Part shown: piece by piece, positions 21,335 to 31,786 of the stretch
Position numbering within the stretch: position 1 is the first letter of the stretch
Layout of the letters: each line of letters starts with the position of its first letter
NCBI GenBank assembly: GCA_917880885.1
Contig: OU862909.1
Span: 35,772,405-35,836,404 of the forward strand
Reading direction: 5' to 3'
DNA length: 64,000 bases
DNA from: Limnephilus marmoratus
Taxonomy: Eukaryota > Arthropoda > Insecta > Trichoptera > Limnephilidae
Position numbers and translations under genes: made by a program
The notes under the pieces: model-generated
What the model saw: only the letters and a program-made list of their open reading frames with translations
Database searches by the model: none
What the model was told of the DNA's origin: nothing

Positions 21335-21545
21335 TTTTAACCCCCGACACAAGGAGTGGTGTTATAAGTTTGACCGTCATCTGTGTGTGTCTGTATGTCT
21401 GTCTGTTGCATCGTAGCTCCTAAACGAATGGACCCATTATAATGCGTTTTTTTGTTTGAAAGCTGACGTGATCGAAATGGTTCTTAGCTGTAATTCATGA
21501 AAATCTGTTCATGCGTTTCAAGTTCATCAGCTCTTTTTGTGTTAG
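21335..21545 (+). repeat. Dispersed insect repeat (CCCCCGACRCAA type)
   Basis: It begins ACCCCCGACACAAGGAGTGG, then TATAAGTTTGACCGTC, a GTCTGTATGTCTGTCTGTTG tract and GCATCGTAGCTCCTAAACGA. I recognise this wording from abundant lepidopteran interspersed repeats but cannot name the family. It is noncoding and abuts the LINE tail. Confidence 0.5.
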
Positions 21546-21584
21546 GGGCTGCTTAAAATTTTGAAATTTTACTTTTTTATATAC

Positions 21585-21640
21585 GCAGACCGGTTTCAGA
21601 ATAACCGTTCCTTCCTCAGGGCATAATATACTAACTTGAC
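21585..21640 (-). repeat. Penelope-like terminal repeat, family B, with hammerhead-like core
   Basis: The minus strand reads TGCCCTGAGGAAGGAACGGT, then TATTCTGAAACCGGTCTGC. It matches the better copy at 62342-62386 (CTGAAGAAGGAACGG...GTTCCGAAACCGGTCGGC). Helix II is weakened by substitutions, while the self-complementary ACCGGU and the GUC cleavage-site triplet are kept. Confidence 0.55.
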
Positions 21641-22239
21641 ATAACAAACAAATGTTGGGGTGGGGATGGTGGCCTAAGTTGTCTAAGCGTTTTCCTTTAT
21701 TATTAACACGATATTTGTCTTTTTGATTGTTTGCAATGTATGGCTAACGAAATCGGAAAAATATATTATGATACCATTAGTGTTCGTTGATTCTATTGTG
21801 AAATGAATGTTGTCTTTCCGATATAAAATTTGTCCCGATGTAATAATTTCTTTTGGTTTCACTGAAGAGTTTCTCTGGTATTGTAACGTATTCTCAATAT
21901 TTTTTGATCATTTTTGTTGTGTTGTCTGTACTTAATGGGCACCTACGTGGTACTACGGATACAAAAAATCCGTATCGTAATTATAGGCTTATAACCCGAG
22001 GTGAACCTTCCCGAATGTGGAACGAAAAACGTAAATTATTGCTAAAACCAATAAATAATTGTATATTTTGGTGCCTAAATAAATAGCAAATTGTTTCACA
22101 GTTGTATTCACTGGACTGAACCCGCTCGCGATAAAATTTCGGGTTTTTTGCGAGTTCTAAATTGAGAAGATAAATAATGCATGTCATTTTCCCATAAACA
22201 ATCAGAATCCTCGATATTTTTAATTTGTATTTTCCATCG
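21641..22239. other. Probable flank of the family B Penelope fragment
   Basis: AT-rich DNA with no readable protein. The minus strand next to the terminal repeat could be decayed element sequence, but no GIY-YIG motif can be read. A short GATACAAAAAATCCGTATC palindrome lies near 21958. Confidence 0.3.
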
Positions 22240-23280
22240 AAAGACATATAACCCCACAGGTCTCGGGCTTATTTTGTCGGAAGATCAAAATATTTTCCTT
22301 CACAATAAAATCCAAATAAATGGATTATTTCTGAATCTATCCGAAAACTAAAAACTGTTTTTGAAAGGTGATGAAATACGCTTTCAAATTTTATATTTTG
22401 AAATGAACATATAATTTTCTTTTTCCGTTATTTGTTTTTGGTGTTATGCCATGTTGCGCTACCTCCTTCTTTAGCCAACGTTTTTGACAGCATTGCAGTG
22501 CCCATCATCAGGGCCGACAGAAGATGTGTGATCTGCCGGATGATGGACACTGCAATGCTGTCCGAAACGTTGGCTAAAGAAGAAGGTAGCGCAAGACGGC
22601 GTAACACCCCAAAAACAAATAACGAAAATACTTTTGGCCGTGAAAATCTAAAAACGTGAATAATTTTCAAAGTAAATTTTTTTTGAATTCAACATTAAAA
22701 AAGATTTGAAAATGGCTCAAAATTAGTGAAAAATATTAAAACACACACTTGTTTTATTAGGCAAATGTATTACAAATGTTATCGTCAAAATCACTTTTTT
22801 GTCTTTTCATGTAAAAATAATTAATAAAAATTCACTCAGTTCATTTTTTTTTTCAAATTACGGTAGTAAACTTTGGAATTATAAATGTGTATATTTTAAT
22901 TATGTTGCGGTTAACTTTTAGATTTTAATATAAAGCTTGGTGCTTTGTCTTTCTCACACCGTTTAGATCATATTTTATACCATGATAGTAAGGAATAAGC
23001 TAACCACCAACTTTCGCCCTTCCAGGCGTCTGTTGTCTAGGGCACCCTCTTGTCCTGGAGAAGTAAATAATCTCTAAAGGCGGAAGAACCTTCGAGGTCA
23101 ACGGCATAGGATGTGGAAAGAAACGGGAAACTACCACATTAAAGGTCCAAGTGGCATCCCAAGAACCAGCAAAACATGAATACCCAATCTCAAGAGTAAG
23201 GGAGATAGAACGATTTCTATGAGACCTGTATGAGTTGTTCCGAAAACCGAAAGATCTAGTCTGAGGAGTTAAGTAATTTA
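22240..23280 (-). repeat. TTAA-type (piggyBac-like) repeat, family D
   Basis: It shares with 3724-4298 the blocks CACAATAAAATCCAAATAAA, CACCGTTTAGATCATATTTT and GAGTTGTTCCGAAAACCGAA. It ends TCTGAGGAGTTAA, which on the minus strand is TTAACTCCTCAGACTAG, close to the TTAACCCTTCAGACTAAT end at 34415. An inverted Penelope pair interrupts it at 22420-22659. An unrelated stretch at 23005-23205 may be another insertion. Confidence 0.6.
22411..22668. mobile_element. Inverted Penelope-like terminal-repeat pair with 9-bp direct repeat
   Basis: The minus arm (22420-22514) and plus arm (22535-22655) face each other around a 20-bp centre. ATAATTTTC at 22411-22419 recurs at 22660-22668, giving a candidate target duplication around a 240-bp unit. 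The plus arm keeps GAAAC and GTTGGC but has GGATGA for CTGATGA. The minus arm keeps CTGATGA but has CAAAAAC for CGAAAC. Each core therefore has one disabling change. Confidence 0.75.
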
Positions 23281-23334
23281 AAAAAGAACAATAAGAATAG
23301 TAAAATCACACACAATTGTGAATCGTGAATAGTA

Positions 23335-23545
23335 ATATTTGGGAGGTGGATGTGGCTACCGCCGCCCCTGGTCCTCCAAAGGGAGGGATGAATTCATATG
23401 TCCGCCACTCTTGGACACACTAACCCTTAGATGCCTACTTAACACACATACCCGCTCTCTCTTTCCTTAAAAATACCCTCCGCACAGCATCCCCAAAGAT
23501 GCCAATTAAATTATTTTCTGTGTGGAGTTACCGTAAAAAAATTAA
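23335..23545 (+). repeat. Retroposon family S1, partial
   Basis: GGATGTGGCTACCGCCGCCC, GTCCGCCACTCTTGGACACA and CACAGCATCCCCAAAGATGC precede TTTTCTGTGTGGAGTTACCG and an A-rich tract. It aligns with 47230-47680 and 49085-49380, with an internal deletion. Confidence 0.55.
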
Positions 23546-23957
23546 AAAATAAACAATCATATTATAGTCATTATTTTCCACGGATTCACAGATATTTCAA
23601 AGCCATGTAGGTAACCGTAGGTCTTTATGGAAATGGATCCGAAAATATGTAGTTGCATTGACATAGAATTTTCGGTCAGAAAAATGGGCAATTTACATGT
23701 CATAGGCTATAAACTAGACTACCCGGTTACGCCCGAAATTTTTTTATTGGAAAAAATTTTGCAAACAGAATGGCGTCAACCAAAAAAATCTGAAATACCA
23801 AATCTTCATAGCTCGTGATGCAAATAAATATGAAATAGTAGTTAGCAATCATTTAACCTTACCGGTCGAGTAAATTTTTTGGTTGGTGAACATAAAATAA
23901 AAAAAAACTTACCTTTCTTACGTAATTGACTGGTTTGTAGAAAAGTGAAATAATAAA
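23546..23957. other. No gene recognised
   Basis: AT-rich DNA with a 63-codon frame at 23627-23818 (begins MEMDPKICSCID) that shows no family I know. It may be chance. Confidence 0.35.
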
Positions 23958-24110
23958 TACCTGGTGTTCCGGGTTCGATTCCCTGTTAGTTAAGTCCTCC
24001 ACCATTAACAAGCTACATTTTTCACTTATAATGTAGAAGCAGAAATAATAAAAATATTGTCGGATGATTCGTAATTAAGCAACGATTGTATTTTTTTTTT
24101 AATAAAGAAA
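23958..24110 (+). mobile_element. tRNA-derived SINE, family T, 5-prime truncated
   Basis: It starts at the box B end (CCGGGTTCGATTCCCTG), then AGTTAAGTCCTCCACCATTA. It ends GTCGGATGATTCGTAATTAA and an A/T-rich tail, aligning with the family T copies at 7985 and 30815. Confidence 0.65.
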
Positions 24111-24299
24111 AAATAACGAATACAAATTATGCCATCGTTAAATAAACTAAATTCGGTTGTCTGTGATGAGTGTTACTCCTGCGTGAAATTATTTACGCTC
24201 AATTAACTGAATTGTTTTTCAAAAAATTAACTGTATGTGTGAATAATTATTCATATAAGGGATAAAGTAGGTTTTATTTATGTGAATACCTCACAAGAG

Positions 24300-24580
24300 T
24301 CCCGCTGCTGTGAAGTTTAAGGTAGCGGGGAGGGGAAGGAGATGGGGAAGAGGAAGGTGGGGAAGTACCTGGCTATTCAGATCTGGTCACCAAACACGGC
24401 TAAAGCCATTACAAGCAACGTTTCAATTCTAAATGGTGGTCTAACACCAGGGCACTGAGAGTATCTTCCACTCTAGAACGTGCCGTAAATGTACCATGTA
24501 TTATTTTTAAATAATTAAGTGATTAATTAATCGATCCCGACCTAAACCCCTCGACCACGGAGGCCGTTACGGTAGGTACC
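24300..24580 (-). mobile_element. Long SINE family S2, head portion
   Basis: On plus it reads AGGAAGGTGGGGAAGTACCT, GGCTATTCAGATCTGGTCAC, CAAACACGGCTAAAGCCATT and TATCTTCCACTCTAGAACGT. The decayed tRNA-like head CGATCCCGACC...CCCTCGACCACGGAGGCC follows. Box B and box A are therefore on the minus strand. The 3-prime half is missing. Confidence 0.65.
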
Positions 24581-25188
24581 GTAGGTACAAACCAGTAATA
24601 TACCAAAAATATTTTAAGAGAAAATAATTTTAATTATCTTTTTCGAATTTGAAATCATAATATCCCGTGATTTTTTTATGGGTCTGCGCGAGTAAAGTAT
24701 ACAATATTTACCTAGGTACTCGCAACCTACGATGTATTCGAATTTGTTCCATTTTCAAACATCATTACGATTTGAAAATCTTCAATTACCATTGCCGTGT
24801 TATCGTTCGCCATAAAAACGCGGAACCGCCACCCCCTGAAAGGCGGTAAAATTGCTGCAGTGTTCGCTTGTACAGAGCTACTAAAAAACCCGGCAAACAG
24901 TGTATGTATGCATTAATGGTCGGACGGTTACAATGTTTTGCCAATTGAATTCACGATTGCTGGTCACCCTATCGCCGGCCGCCATGTTTATCAATAAACG
25001 TCAAATTTTAAAATTTGCGTTACGAATTTTAATGCCTATAATTATTCGGTTTTCAATTCTGCGTTTTGTATTCGTGTGTACGAATTGAAGTTTATAGTAT
25101 TCCACTGTCAGTACAGATTCACAGATGGTAATCAAATTATTTTCAAAACATGTTATCGTAACTATTTTACATACCAAATTAACTGTAA
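24581..25188. other. No gene recognised
   Basis: AT-rich DNA with a short GTAGGTACCGTAGGTAC repeat at 24570-24587 and small frames lacking domains. Confidence 0.4.
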
Positions 25189-25380
25189 ACCCCTCAGAAC
25201 AGCTCACTAGGTCTTATAGAAATCCTTGTATCAGTCTAAATGTCATGGTGAGAAATATGATCTAAACGATATTAGAATAAGAAAACTCCACGCATTATAT
25301 TCAAATCTAGGAGTTAACCACAGAAAAATTAAAATGTGCTTCTCTATGAAATTGGGAAAAAATGCGTTAAAACAAAATTA
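25189..25380 (+). repeat. TTAA-type repeat, family D, left-end fragment
   Basis: AACCCCTCAGAACAGCTCAC, CTTATAGAAATCCTTGTATC, GAAATATGATCTAAACGATA and CCACGCATTATATTCAAATC follow the left end of the copy at 34415 in the same order. The rest of the element is missing. Confidence 0.6.
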
Positions 25381-25613
25381 ATTATATGTCTGTTCGATTA
25401 AAGTTGAATATGAGGGGGAATGAATTAAATATATTTCCCTAATAATATATATAATAAAAATATCAGTAGGATTTATAGGTCCAATTAGGAGTTCCACCGA
25501 GCCGAACCCTCTGATACGAAAATATCTGGAGTCGGTGAATTATTTTCCCATTTGGTCTCTTTGACATGTCGTTCTTGTATTATTTTGTATTTATTATACT
25601 TATATAGGTAGTG

Positions 25614-26224
25614 CAGGGGCGTGCACCCCATAAAAGCACATAAGCACTGCCTACCCTACCGTATTTGTAAAACATAAGCGTGTAAATAATATTATAATTT
25701 ATTAAATAATTGCTAAAAATAAATACCTACACACTTTCAAAAATAAGCGCGAAAAAGCTGAGCAACCAAAACTACGCGAGCGCCTCATCAAACGGCATAC
25801 TATAAACGTGGCATAAACTGTCACTAGAAACTACACGCGCGCCCTCCGACTGCCTCACTAAAATGCAGCCTAAGCAGGAATTATTTCTGCTTAGAGCTAA
25901 CTTCATACAAGATATAATATCAATGTTTACGAAATGCACATAGCATAGAGTAGAACTGTCATTTTGAATTTGCTTCTATGAGGTTTTTTGGTTAGTATTA
26001 GGCAGTGCTTTCTGGAACAAAATTAGCAAATGGCAATCAGTGACGACAGTGACATATGTTGTTATCTATTTCTATCAACTAGTTGTCATACCAGCAGCAA
26101 GCACACTTAGCGAAAACTTGTACGAAGGGAATTATTTGTAGTAATTTTTTTTTTTAATTTATTTGAATAAATTCAGCGGTTTTCCTACTGCCTACCCTGA
26201 TCAAAAACTCTGTGCACGCCACTG
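25614..26224. mobile_element. hAT-type MITE with exact 8-bp TSD
   Basis: A 611-bp element starts CAGGGGCGTGCACCCC and ends GTGTGCACGCCACTG-type text. The terminal inverted repeat is CAGKGGCGTGCAC, with a subterminal inverted GCACTGCCTACCCT motif. AGGTAGTG at 25606-25613 is repeated exactly at 26225-26232. No transposase frame remains. The interior is CpG-containing and AT-rich. The ends suggest the same superfamily as, but a different family from, 20637-20933. Confidence 0.9.
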
Positions 26225-26232
26225 AGGTAGTG

Positions 26233-28329
26233 CATGTGCATAACGTGGATTGACTAGGTGATCATTTGTGGAAAAGTGCGTGAAAGGGTTAAGTTTTTCC
26301 TGCGTGAACGATTTAACCCGGACATAAAATATAGGTAGGTATATAAATATTTTATTTTAATCATAATTACTTTTATATGCCTACCTGTTTATCTAGACTA
26401 GACAATCATTTATCTGACTCTAACTGCTACTAATCTTAAATTTATGTATACGATACTACCGCCATGGGTCGACCCACAGTGCCCTTCTTGACAATATCAA
26501 GGACGACACGGTGTTTTTACTTACGTCGACAGAATAGCACTTAATCCTAAATATGGCAACACCTCAGTACAGGTTCTCCTAGTGAGGTATTTATTTACCT
26601 ACAATTGCTAATCGTTAACTTTTTTTATTACCGAGACTTATTATCCATGTAAACCACCGTAATCATCTGTAAAATGTTCAAGAATAGAAATAAAATAAAT
26701 AAAGCAATGCGTAAATTTAAAAAATGGATGTATTTATTAAAAATTGTGCTGATGCTAGAGCAAATAAAACTAGTTAATCACAATTTTTTTTTGTTTAAAG
26801 CTTCCCTTAGAAATAAATAACCGACTAGCAGAAAGAATATTTAAAACGATTATTTAACAGACTTCCTTTCGTAAAGTAGTTATCTCTTGCAAATCGTTAA
26901 AAAGCTGTAAAGTGCGTTTCTTTTCTAAAAATTTCCAACTCATTACGCGCCGCTAAGACATTTTTACTGGCCCGAAAATAGTCTAACCTAAAACAGCGTT
27001 TAGCCCAGAGGAACATCCATAATGGCACCCGCCCGGCTTTTATACGACTCCGAATAATGAAGCTAACTTAATAATGTAATGCTTATAATGATGCATTAAC
27101 TTAATGGCCTGACATTTTGGCGGAGATCGTTTGCGAGAACCTTTTCTGGTGCCAGTCCGCAAGCCCCCGCTTAAAGCTCCGTTCCAACCTTTCCCTCTTT
27201 CCAATAAACGACGCGCGTAACAAAAAGAGATGTAAAAACGTAGCTCTCGGTGGCAGGATGTTACGTACCCAGTTTCTACGTGTACGGTAGGATAGCCGTA
27301 TCCTCTAGCGAAATCCACCGAAAGCTTTGTAACATTAACATGGCTACTTGGTCTACAACGGAGAATGAGATGAAAATTGTTTTAAATTTTATCTCCCGAT
27401 TAATGAGGCGCTTTTAAATGGCTGCCATGTCCTTTTTGTGTTGAATTTAATGTTTGAGATAATTTTAAATATTAATTGTCGTGGAATATAAGAAATGCAG
27501 GCAGTACCGACCTACTTATAATATTATATTGATGTTTCTTTGCTATTTTCGTTGGTAACAGAAAACTTTTTGTATTTTGTCGTTTCTGCATCTCTTTAAT
27601 GAGATCGGCACAAGAGTTCCAACTGCCCGATGCCCGGAGTCAGTGGAACTATCTCACCTCAAATAGGAAAATGTTACGAAGCTCGAAGAAATGTGAAAGG
27701 AGAAGAGTAGAGGATGCGGAGAAGAGTTTCTATCTCATAACATCCGTTATCTAAATTATTTACGTGTTAAATTTATTAGACACCAAACAATGTTTTGACC
27801 ATGAATTGTAGAATCTGGGAGTATCTTCTATCCACTAGGAAACGAGATGCTTAGTATCTGTATTAAAATTTTAAATCGTGACTATCATGGTTCATATTTA
27901 CCAAAAATCTCTCATTAAAAAACAAAAAACTATTGTTTCTTAACTGTAAATTCGAAGCTCAACTGCTGCGAACTCTTGAGTGTAGTCAATACGTTCTCGG
28001 CTTACTAGGCATACATATGCCACCGTTCACAAACAACTTATAAAGTTTAGCAAACAAACATACATCATATCGACATGTATAATGTAACAATTTCTCTATT
28101 TAAAACATACATCAACTTTTTTTTATGTTGATGTACCTATAACCTAAAACTTGTGATAATTTCTCTTTATTTTATTTATTAGGGAAAATCAACATATGTT
28201 TTACATTTATAATAATAACATTAATAATACACATAGAAATAATAGATTTTCACATAATTAAAATTATAATTAAAAAGTAAGGGGCCAATAACACAATATA
28301 TATATATAAAAAAATATAAACAAAATACC
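26233..28329. other. No gene recognised; one GC-balanced island
   Basis: Mostly AT-rich DNA. The interval 26930-27320 is less AT-rich and lacks homopolymers (ATGGCACCCGCCCGGCTTTT), so it could be conserved noncoding DNA. The 92-codon minus frame there shows no domain. A second balanced patch lies at 27600-27730. Confidence 0.35.
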
Positions 28330-28372
28330 TACTATTATGTTCACTCTACAACTCAGAGTGAACATAATAGTA
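28330..28372. repeat. Perfect 18-bp-arm hairpin
   Basis: TACTATTATGTTCACTCT is followed by a 7-nt loop and its exact reverse complement. It lies just beyond the 3-prime end of the minus-strand LINE at 28505-29085, so it may be the element end or an insertion scar. Confidence 0.9.
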
Positions 28373-28504
28373 AGTCGAATGGCAAGTAAATGGAAAGAAT
28401 TCACAGCAATAACATGATAACTTGCAAAACGGTCAAAAAAATATTTAATGTTAGGTATGGTATGACATACTTTTTTAAGGTACTTAAATTACATGAGAAT
28501 ATGT

Positions 28505-29085
28505 CTATATTATTAAAGTTCTTATCAAATACATTGCATGCTCTGAATATAAAAGCATTTTGTCTGAGATTAGTAGAACATTTTTGAACATGAAAAGGTG
28601 ATTTTTCTCTGGTTCTAACGCCTTAATCTCAACCAAAAGGGGCGAACAATCAATAAAACCTTTGATAATTTTATGTAGATATATTATATTTGCAGAGTCT
28701 CTTCTAATTTTTAATGATTTAAGTCCATAAAGCTCCATCGAGCTGTTGATGTCGTGATAACCAATATTAAACTTGAAATTCAAATGATGGACAAATTTCT
28801 TTGGATGGCTTCAATGCGTTTAATATAAATATTATATTGAGGATTCCAAATTTGAGAAGTGAATTCAAGATGACTGCGAACATATGAAAAATACAATATT
28901 TTAAGTGTATGAATGTTCTTGAATTCTTTTCCAATACGTAGTAAGAATCCTAACATTCTAAGGGCTTTCTTGACAATCATATTAATATGTATCTCGTATG
29001 TAAATTTACTGTCAAGTAGAACACCTAGATCACGAATTTGAGTAACCCTTTTGAGTGATTGGCCGGCTATAAGGTAGTAATCATT
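28505..29085 (-). pseudogene. LINE reverse transcriptase C-terminus
   Basis: The minus strand encodes YYLIAGQSLKRVTQIRDLGV then LLDSKFTYEIHINMIVKKAL, RMLGFLLRIGKEF, YVRSHLEFTSQIWNPQY and, after a break near 28780, IKGFIDCSPLLVEI. The I-R-DLGV-x-LD and RSHLE-x-x-x-x-IWNP motifs are typical of Jockey/CR1-like LINE thumb and C-terminal regions. The catalytic core is missing. At least one frameshift separates the two halves. Confidence 0.85.
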
Positions 29086-29239
29086 TTATTTTGTACAAAT
29101 TTATTCAACTGTGAACTGTTGAAATGTAAGAAATAATTTTATTAACCTATTGTATATTTCTAACACTTACGTAAAAAATGTAAACATTATGTACCAAATG
29201 TAAAGGCGTAAAAAAGAGTTAATAAATAAATAATCTGTT

Positions 29240-29315
29240 TTTCCATTCCGGGTTTCGATCCCGTGACCTCTGGCTTCGGAATAAAGGGGCTTACAGATCC
29301 GCCACGGAAGGCATC
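29240..29315 (-). mobile_element. tRNA-like SINE head
   Basis: The minus strand reads CTTCCGTGGCGGATCTGTAA, GCCAGAGGTCACGGGATCGA and AACCCGGAATGG, which has a box B GGGATCGAAACCC. It follows a TAAATAAATAAT LINE-type tail ending at 29240, so it is probably an inserted SINE rather than a tRNA gene. Confidence 0.5.
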
Positions 29316-29995
29316 AAACCTTATTAATTACGTTGAAGTTTCGGCCCCTCTCTCATCCTCTATAACTAAGTAGGTATTTAAAGTGCAGCTCGAACCCCCG
29401 GTTGAATAATCCAAATAGCATTTTTTGTACCATTACCAATCTTATTACCGCCCGAGCAATATAAACTTCTTGTAAAGTCTTCCAAAAGAAGTTTCAGTTC
29501 TTGCCGCTTTAAATTGCCTTATATAAAACGTATCAAGTACGCAATATTTCTCTGACCCTCATTTAGCAAACTATCCAATAAACACTTGTAGTTGATGGCG
29601 GGCCGTTCTTGAGCGCCCCTGATTTACAGGTGGGCCTTCTCATATGTGATTCATTACCCCTGTCCGGATCCTGAGAAGGAACGGACACGAGCCTGGGGTT
29701 TTTTACGCCACTTCTCGAGCCGAGTTCATTCAAGATTAGTTCATTCATGGTCTTTGAGAGCTTTGAGGCTCTTAGCGCTTTGAGTTTTACCGCGCGCATG
29801 AAGTATGGAGAATAACTCACTTTCCTCGGACGCAGAAGGCTCATCAATCAATTAAAGGCAGCATTCAAAACTTCGTGATTTACTTTCGTACTTTTTCATT
29901 TTTCATTCATATCATTAAGTATTTATAGCTAAAAAAATTCCCAATCGCTGCATTCTTCTTAATCCTGATGTAAAATGCAACTGAACTATAACTCT
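29316..29995. other. Unassigned DNA with a GC-balanced island
   Basis: The stretch 29560-29830 is richer in G+C with a 94-codon minus frame that lacks known motifs. It may be conserved noncoding DNA. Confidence 0.3.
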
Positions 29996-30604
29996 TTACT
30001 GTTCGCTGGTTCGCCCTCACCTTGAATATGCTAGTGTCATTTGGTCTCCTTTCTATGCTGTCCACATTTGTCACGTCAATTCCGTACAGCATCGTTTCCT
30101 AAGAGGAATTGCTTGGAGGTTGGGTCTTAAAATCGAACACATTTTAAACATTTCTTCTTTAGAAAAACGTAGAAAAGACTCTGATCTAATTTTCGTATTT
30201 AAAATTATAAACAGTATTACTGATACACCTGCATTGTTACAACTCATTCATTTCAACATCCCTTCCCGTAGACTCCGAAATAATGAATTGCTGTTCCTCA
30301 ACCAGCATTCTACTAATTATGGATACCATTCTCCCTTATCCAGAATGTCAAGACTTGTCAACGCAAGTCAAAGCATTGATTTTTTTTGGTGTAAAACTAA
30401 ATAACTTTCGGCAGTCGATACGCAATATTTAAATGCTTCTTCGTGCTTTGACTTGTAGTATCTTCTATATGTGCTTTTTACGTTTTATATCGTCATTACT
30501 ATTAATTTATATGTGCTCTCCCTTCACTGTCATCTCTGTTTTTTTTTATTCGTGTCATTATTATGTTTTAAAGGACTATTGTCCGTAAATTAATAAATAA
30601 ATAA
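29996..30604 (+). pseudogene. LINE C-terminus with tandem TAAA tail
   Basis: The frame from 29996 gives YCSLVRPHLEYASVIWSPFY, then HVNSVQHRFLRGIAWRLGL, ERRRKDSDLIFVFKIIN-like text and FNIPSRRLRNNELLF. This is the C-terminal region of a Jockey/CR1-like LINE. It ends at TAA 30402-30404, a 3-prime UTR follows, and the element closes with AATTAATAAATAAATAAA near 30604. The rest of the ORF is missing. Confidence 0.85.
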
Positions 30605-30814
30605 AAAACACGCAATTATAATATTATCGCCGAAGAATTTTTTTGTATTAAAAATATCACCAGACCGCATTTTGTTGTTGCAGATAAAAATCCATGTTTG
30701 TGATAATATACATATATATTTTTTTTTATAATACATTTTAAAAAATATTTAATAACTTTACTGTGCTTCTTATATTTGCCACTGTTAATTTTTCGTTTCA
30801 TGGTGATATAATTA

Positions 30815-31010
30815 TTCCCGGTGAGCGATTGAGTTGGCCTCGCATTTGTTTCCCACCCAGGCGTTGTGTGTTCAATTCCTCGGCTGACAAGTCCTCCATC
30901 ACGACGCGACGCAAGAAACATTTTCCGCCGTTTTGGTAGTTGGAGATTTACAAATATGGTCAGGTTATTCGTAACCCGGGAATGTTTGTATTTCTTTTAA
31001 AAAAATAATA
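30815..31010 (+). mobile_element. tRNA-derived SINE, family T
   Basis: The head reads GGTGAGCGATTGAGTTGGCC (box A region) and GTGTGTTCAATTCCTCGGCT (box B). Then come GACAAGTCCTCCATCACGAC and GGTTATTCGTAACCCGGGAA, and a T/A-rich tail. This is the best plus-strand copy in the window. The solo LTR candidate begins right after its tail. Confidence 0.75.
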
Positions 31011-31022
31011 ATTAAATATGTT

Positions 31023-31781
31023 TTATGTTGGTACGTTGGGGGCCAGGTACGTTTGGGCTACAACACACGTGGGGCCTGGGGTAGGCGCGGTGTGTACCCC
31101 CAACAATATCGTCTCAACATGCCCGAGGCTAGCAAAATCGGAAAAAGCATATGAGATCTCTCTATTCAGAGCGGAGGCCGCCGGTAGGCTATCAGGTAAG
31201 CTCCATCTCTCAATATACAGTGCGGGGCGTCGCCCTGGGTACCTCCACCGTAGCGGAATAACAACAGTTAATAGAGGAAAAGGTCATATATTGTAGAATC
31301 AACAGGTACAAACCATTACAGTAATCACAGGGGTCAACAACGTAGTATGAACACAATGACAATGACCTAGCTGAACTTTAGAACTAACATGATCTCTCAA
31401 TTTCGTCATCCCGGGTGGGTTTCGCGAGGCAATCACTAACACAGCGAATAGACACATTATTAAAGAGGGAATACGGCAATGCAGTCACTTACAGGGTGGT
31501 GTGAGAGGCGTGTTCGACTCGGCAACGAACTCTGATGTTCCAGTCCTCGAATACATGGTTACAACACGTGTCTGGCGCCATTGTTCCACGAGATTCTACC
31601 GTCGGTCGTATGGAGCGAGCGGCACACAGCGGCACGTGCTCGGTGCTCTGAGGCTGGGCGCTGACTGTGGGGCTCGAACGCGTATCGCCGCTTTGCTGTT
31701 CCGAGCGGCCGGAAACACTGCGGCGCGCGAGTCATAAAGTAACTCTTTAATATTGTCAAACCGGAAATGCGCTCCGTAACA
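31023..31781. mobile_element. Solo LTR candidate
   Basis: A GC- and CpG-rich 759-bp block interrupts AT-rich DNA. ATGTT at 31018-31022 is repeated at 31782-31786, giving a 5-bp target duplication. On the minus strand it starts TGTTACGGAGCGCATTTCCG and ends CCCCCAACGTACCAACA(TAA), i.e. TG...CA-like ends. No primer-binding site, gag or pol is next to it, so it would be a solo LTR. Frames within it (31018-31296, 31501-31737) are incidental. The family and orientation are uncertain. Confidence 0.55.
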
Positions 31782-31786
31782 ATGTT

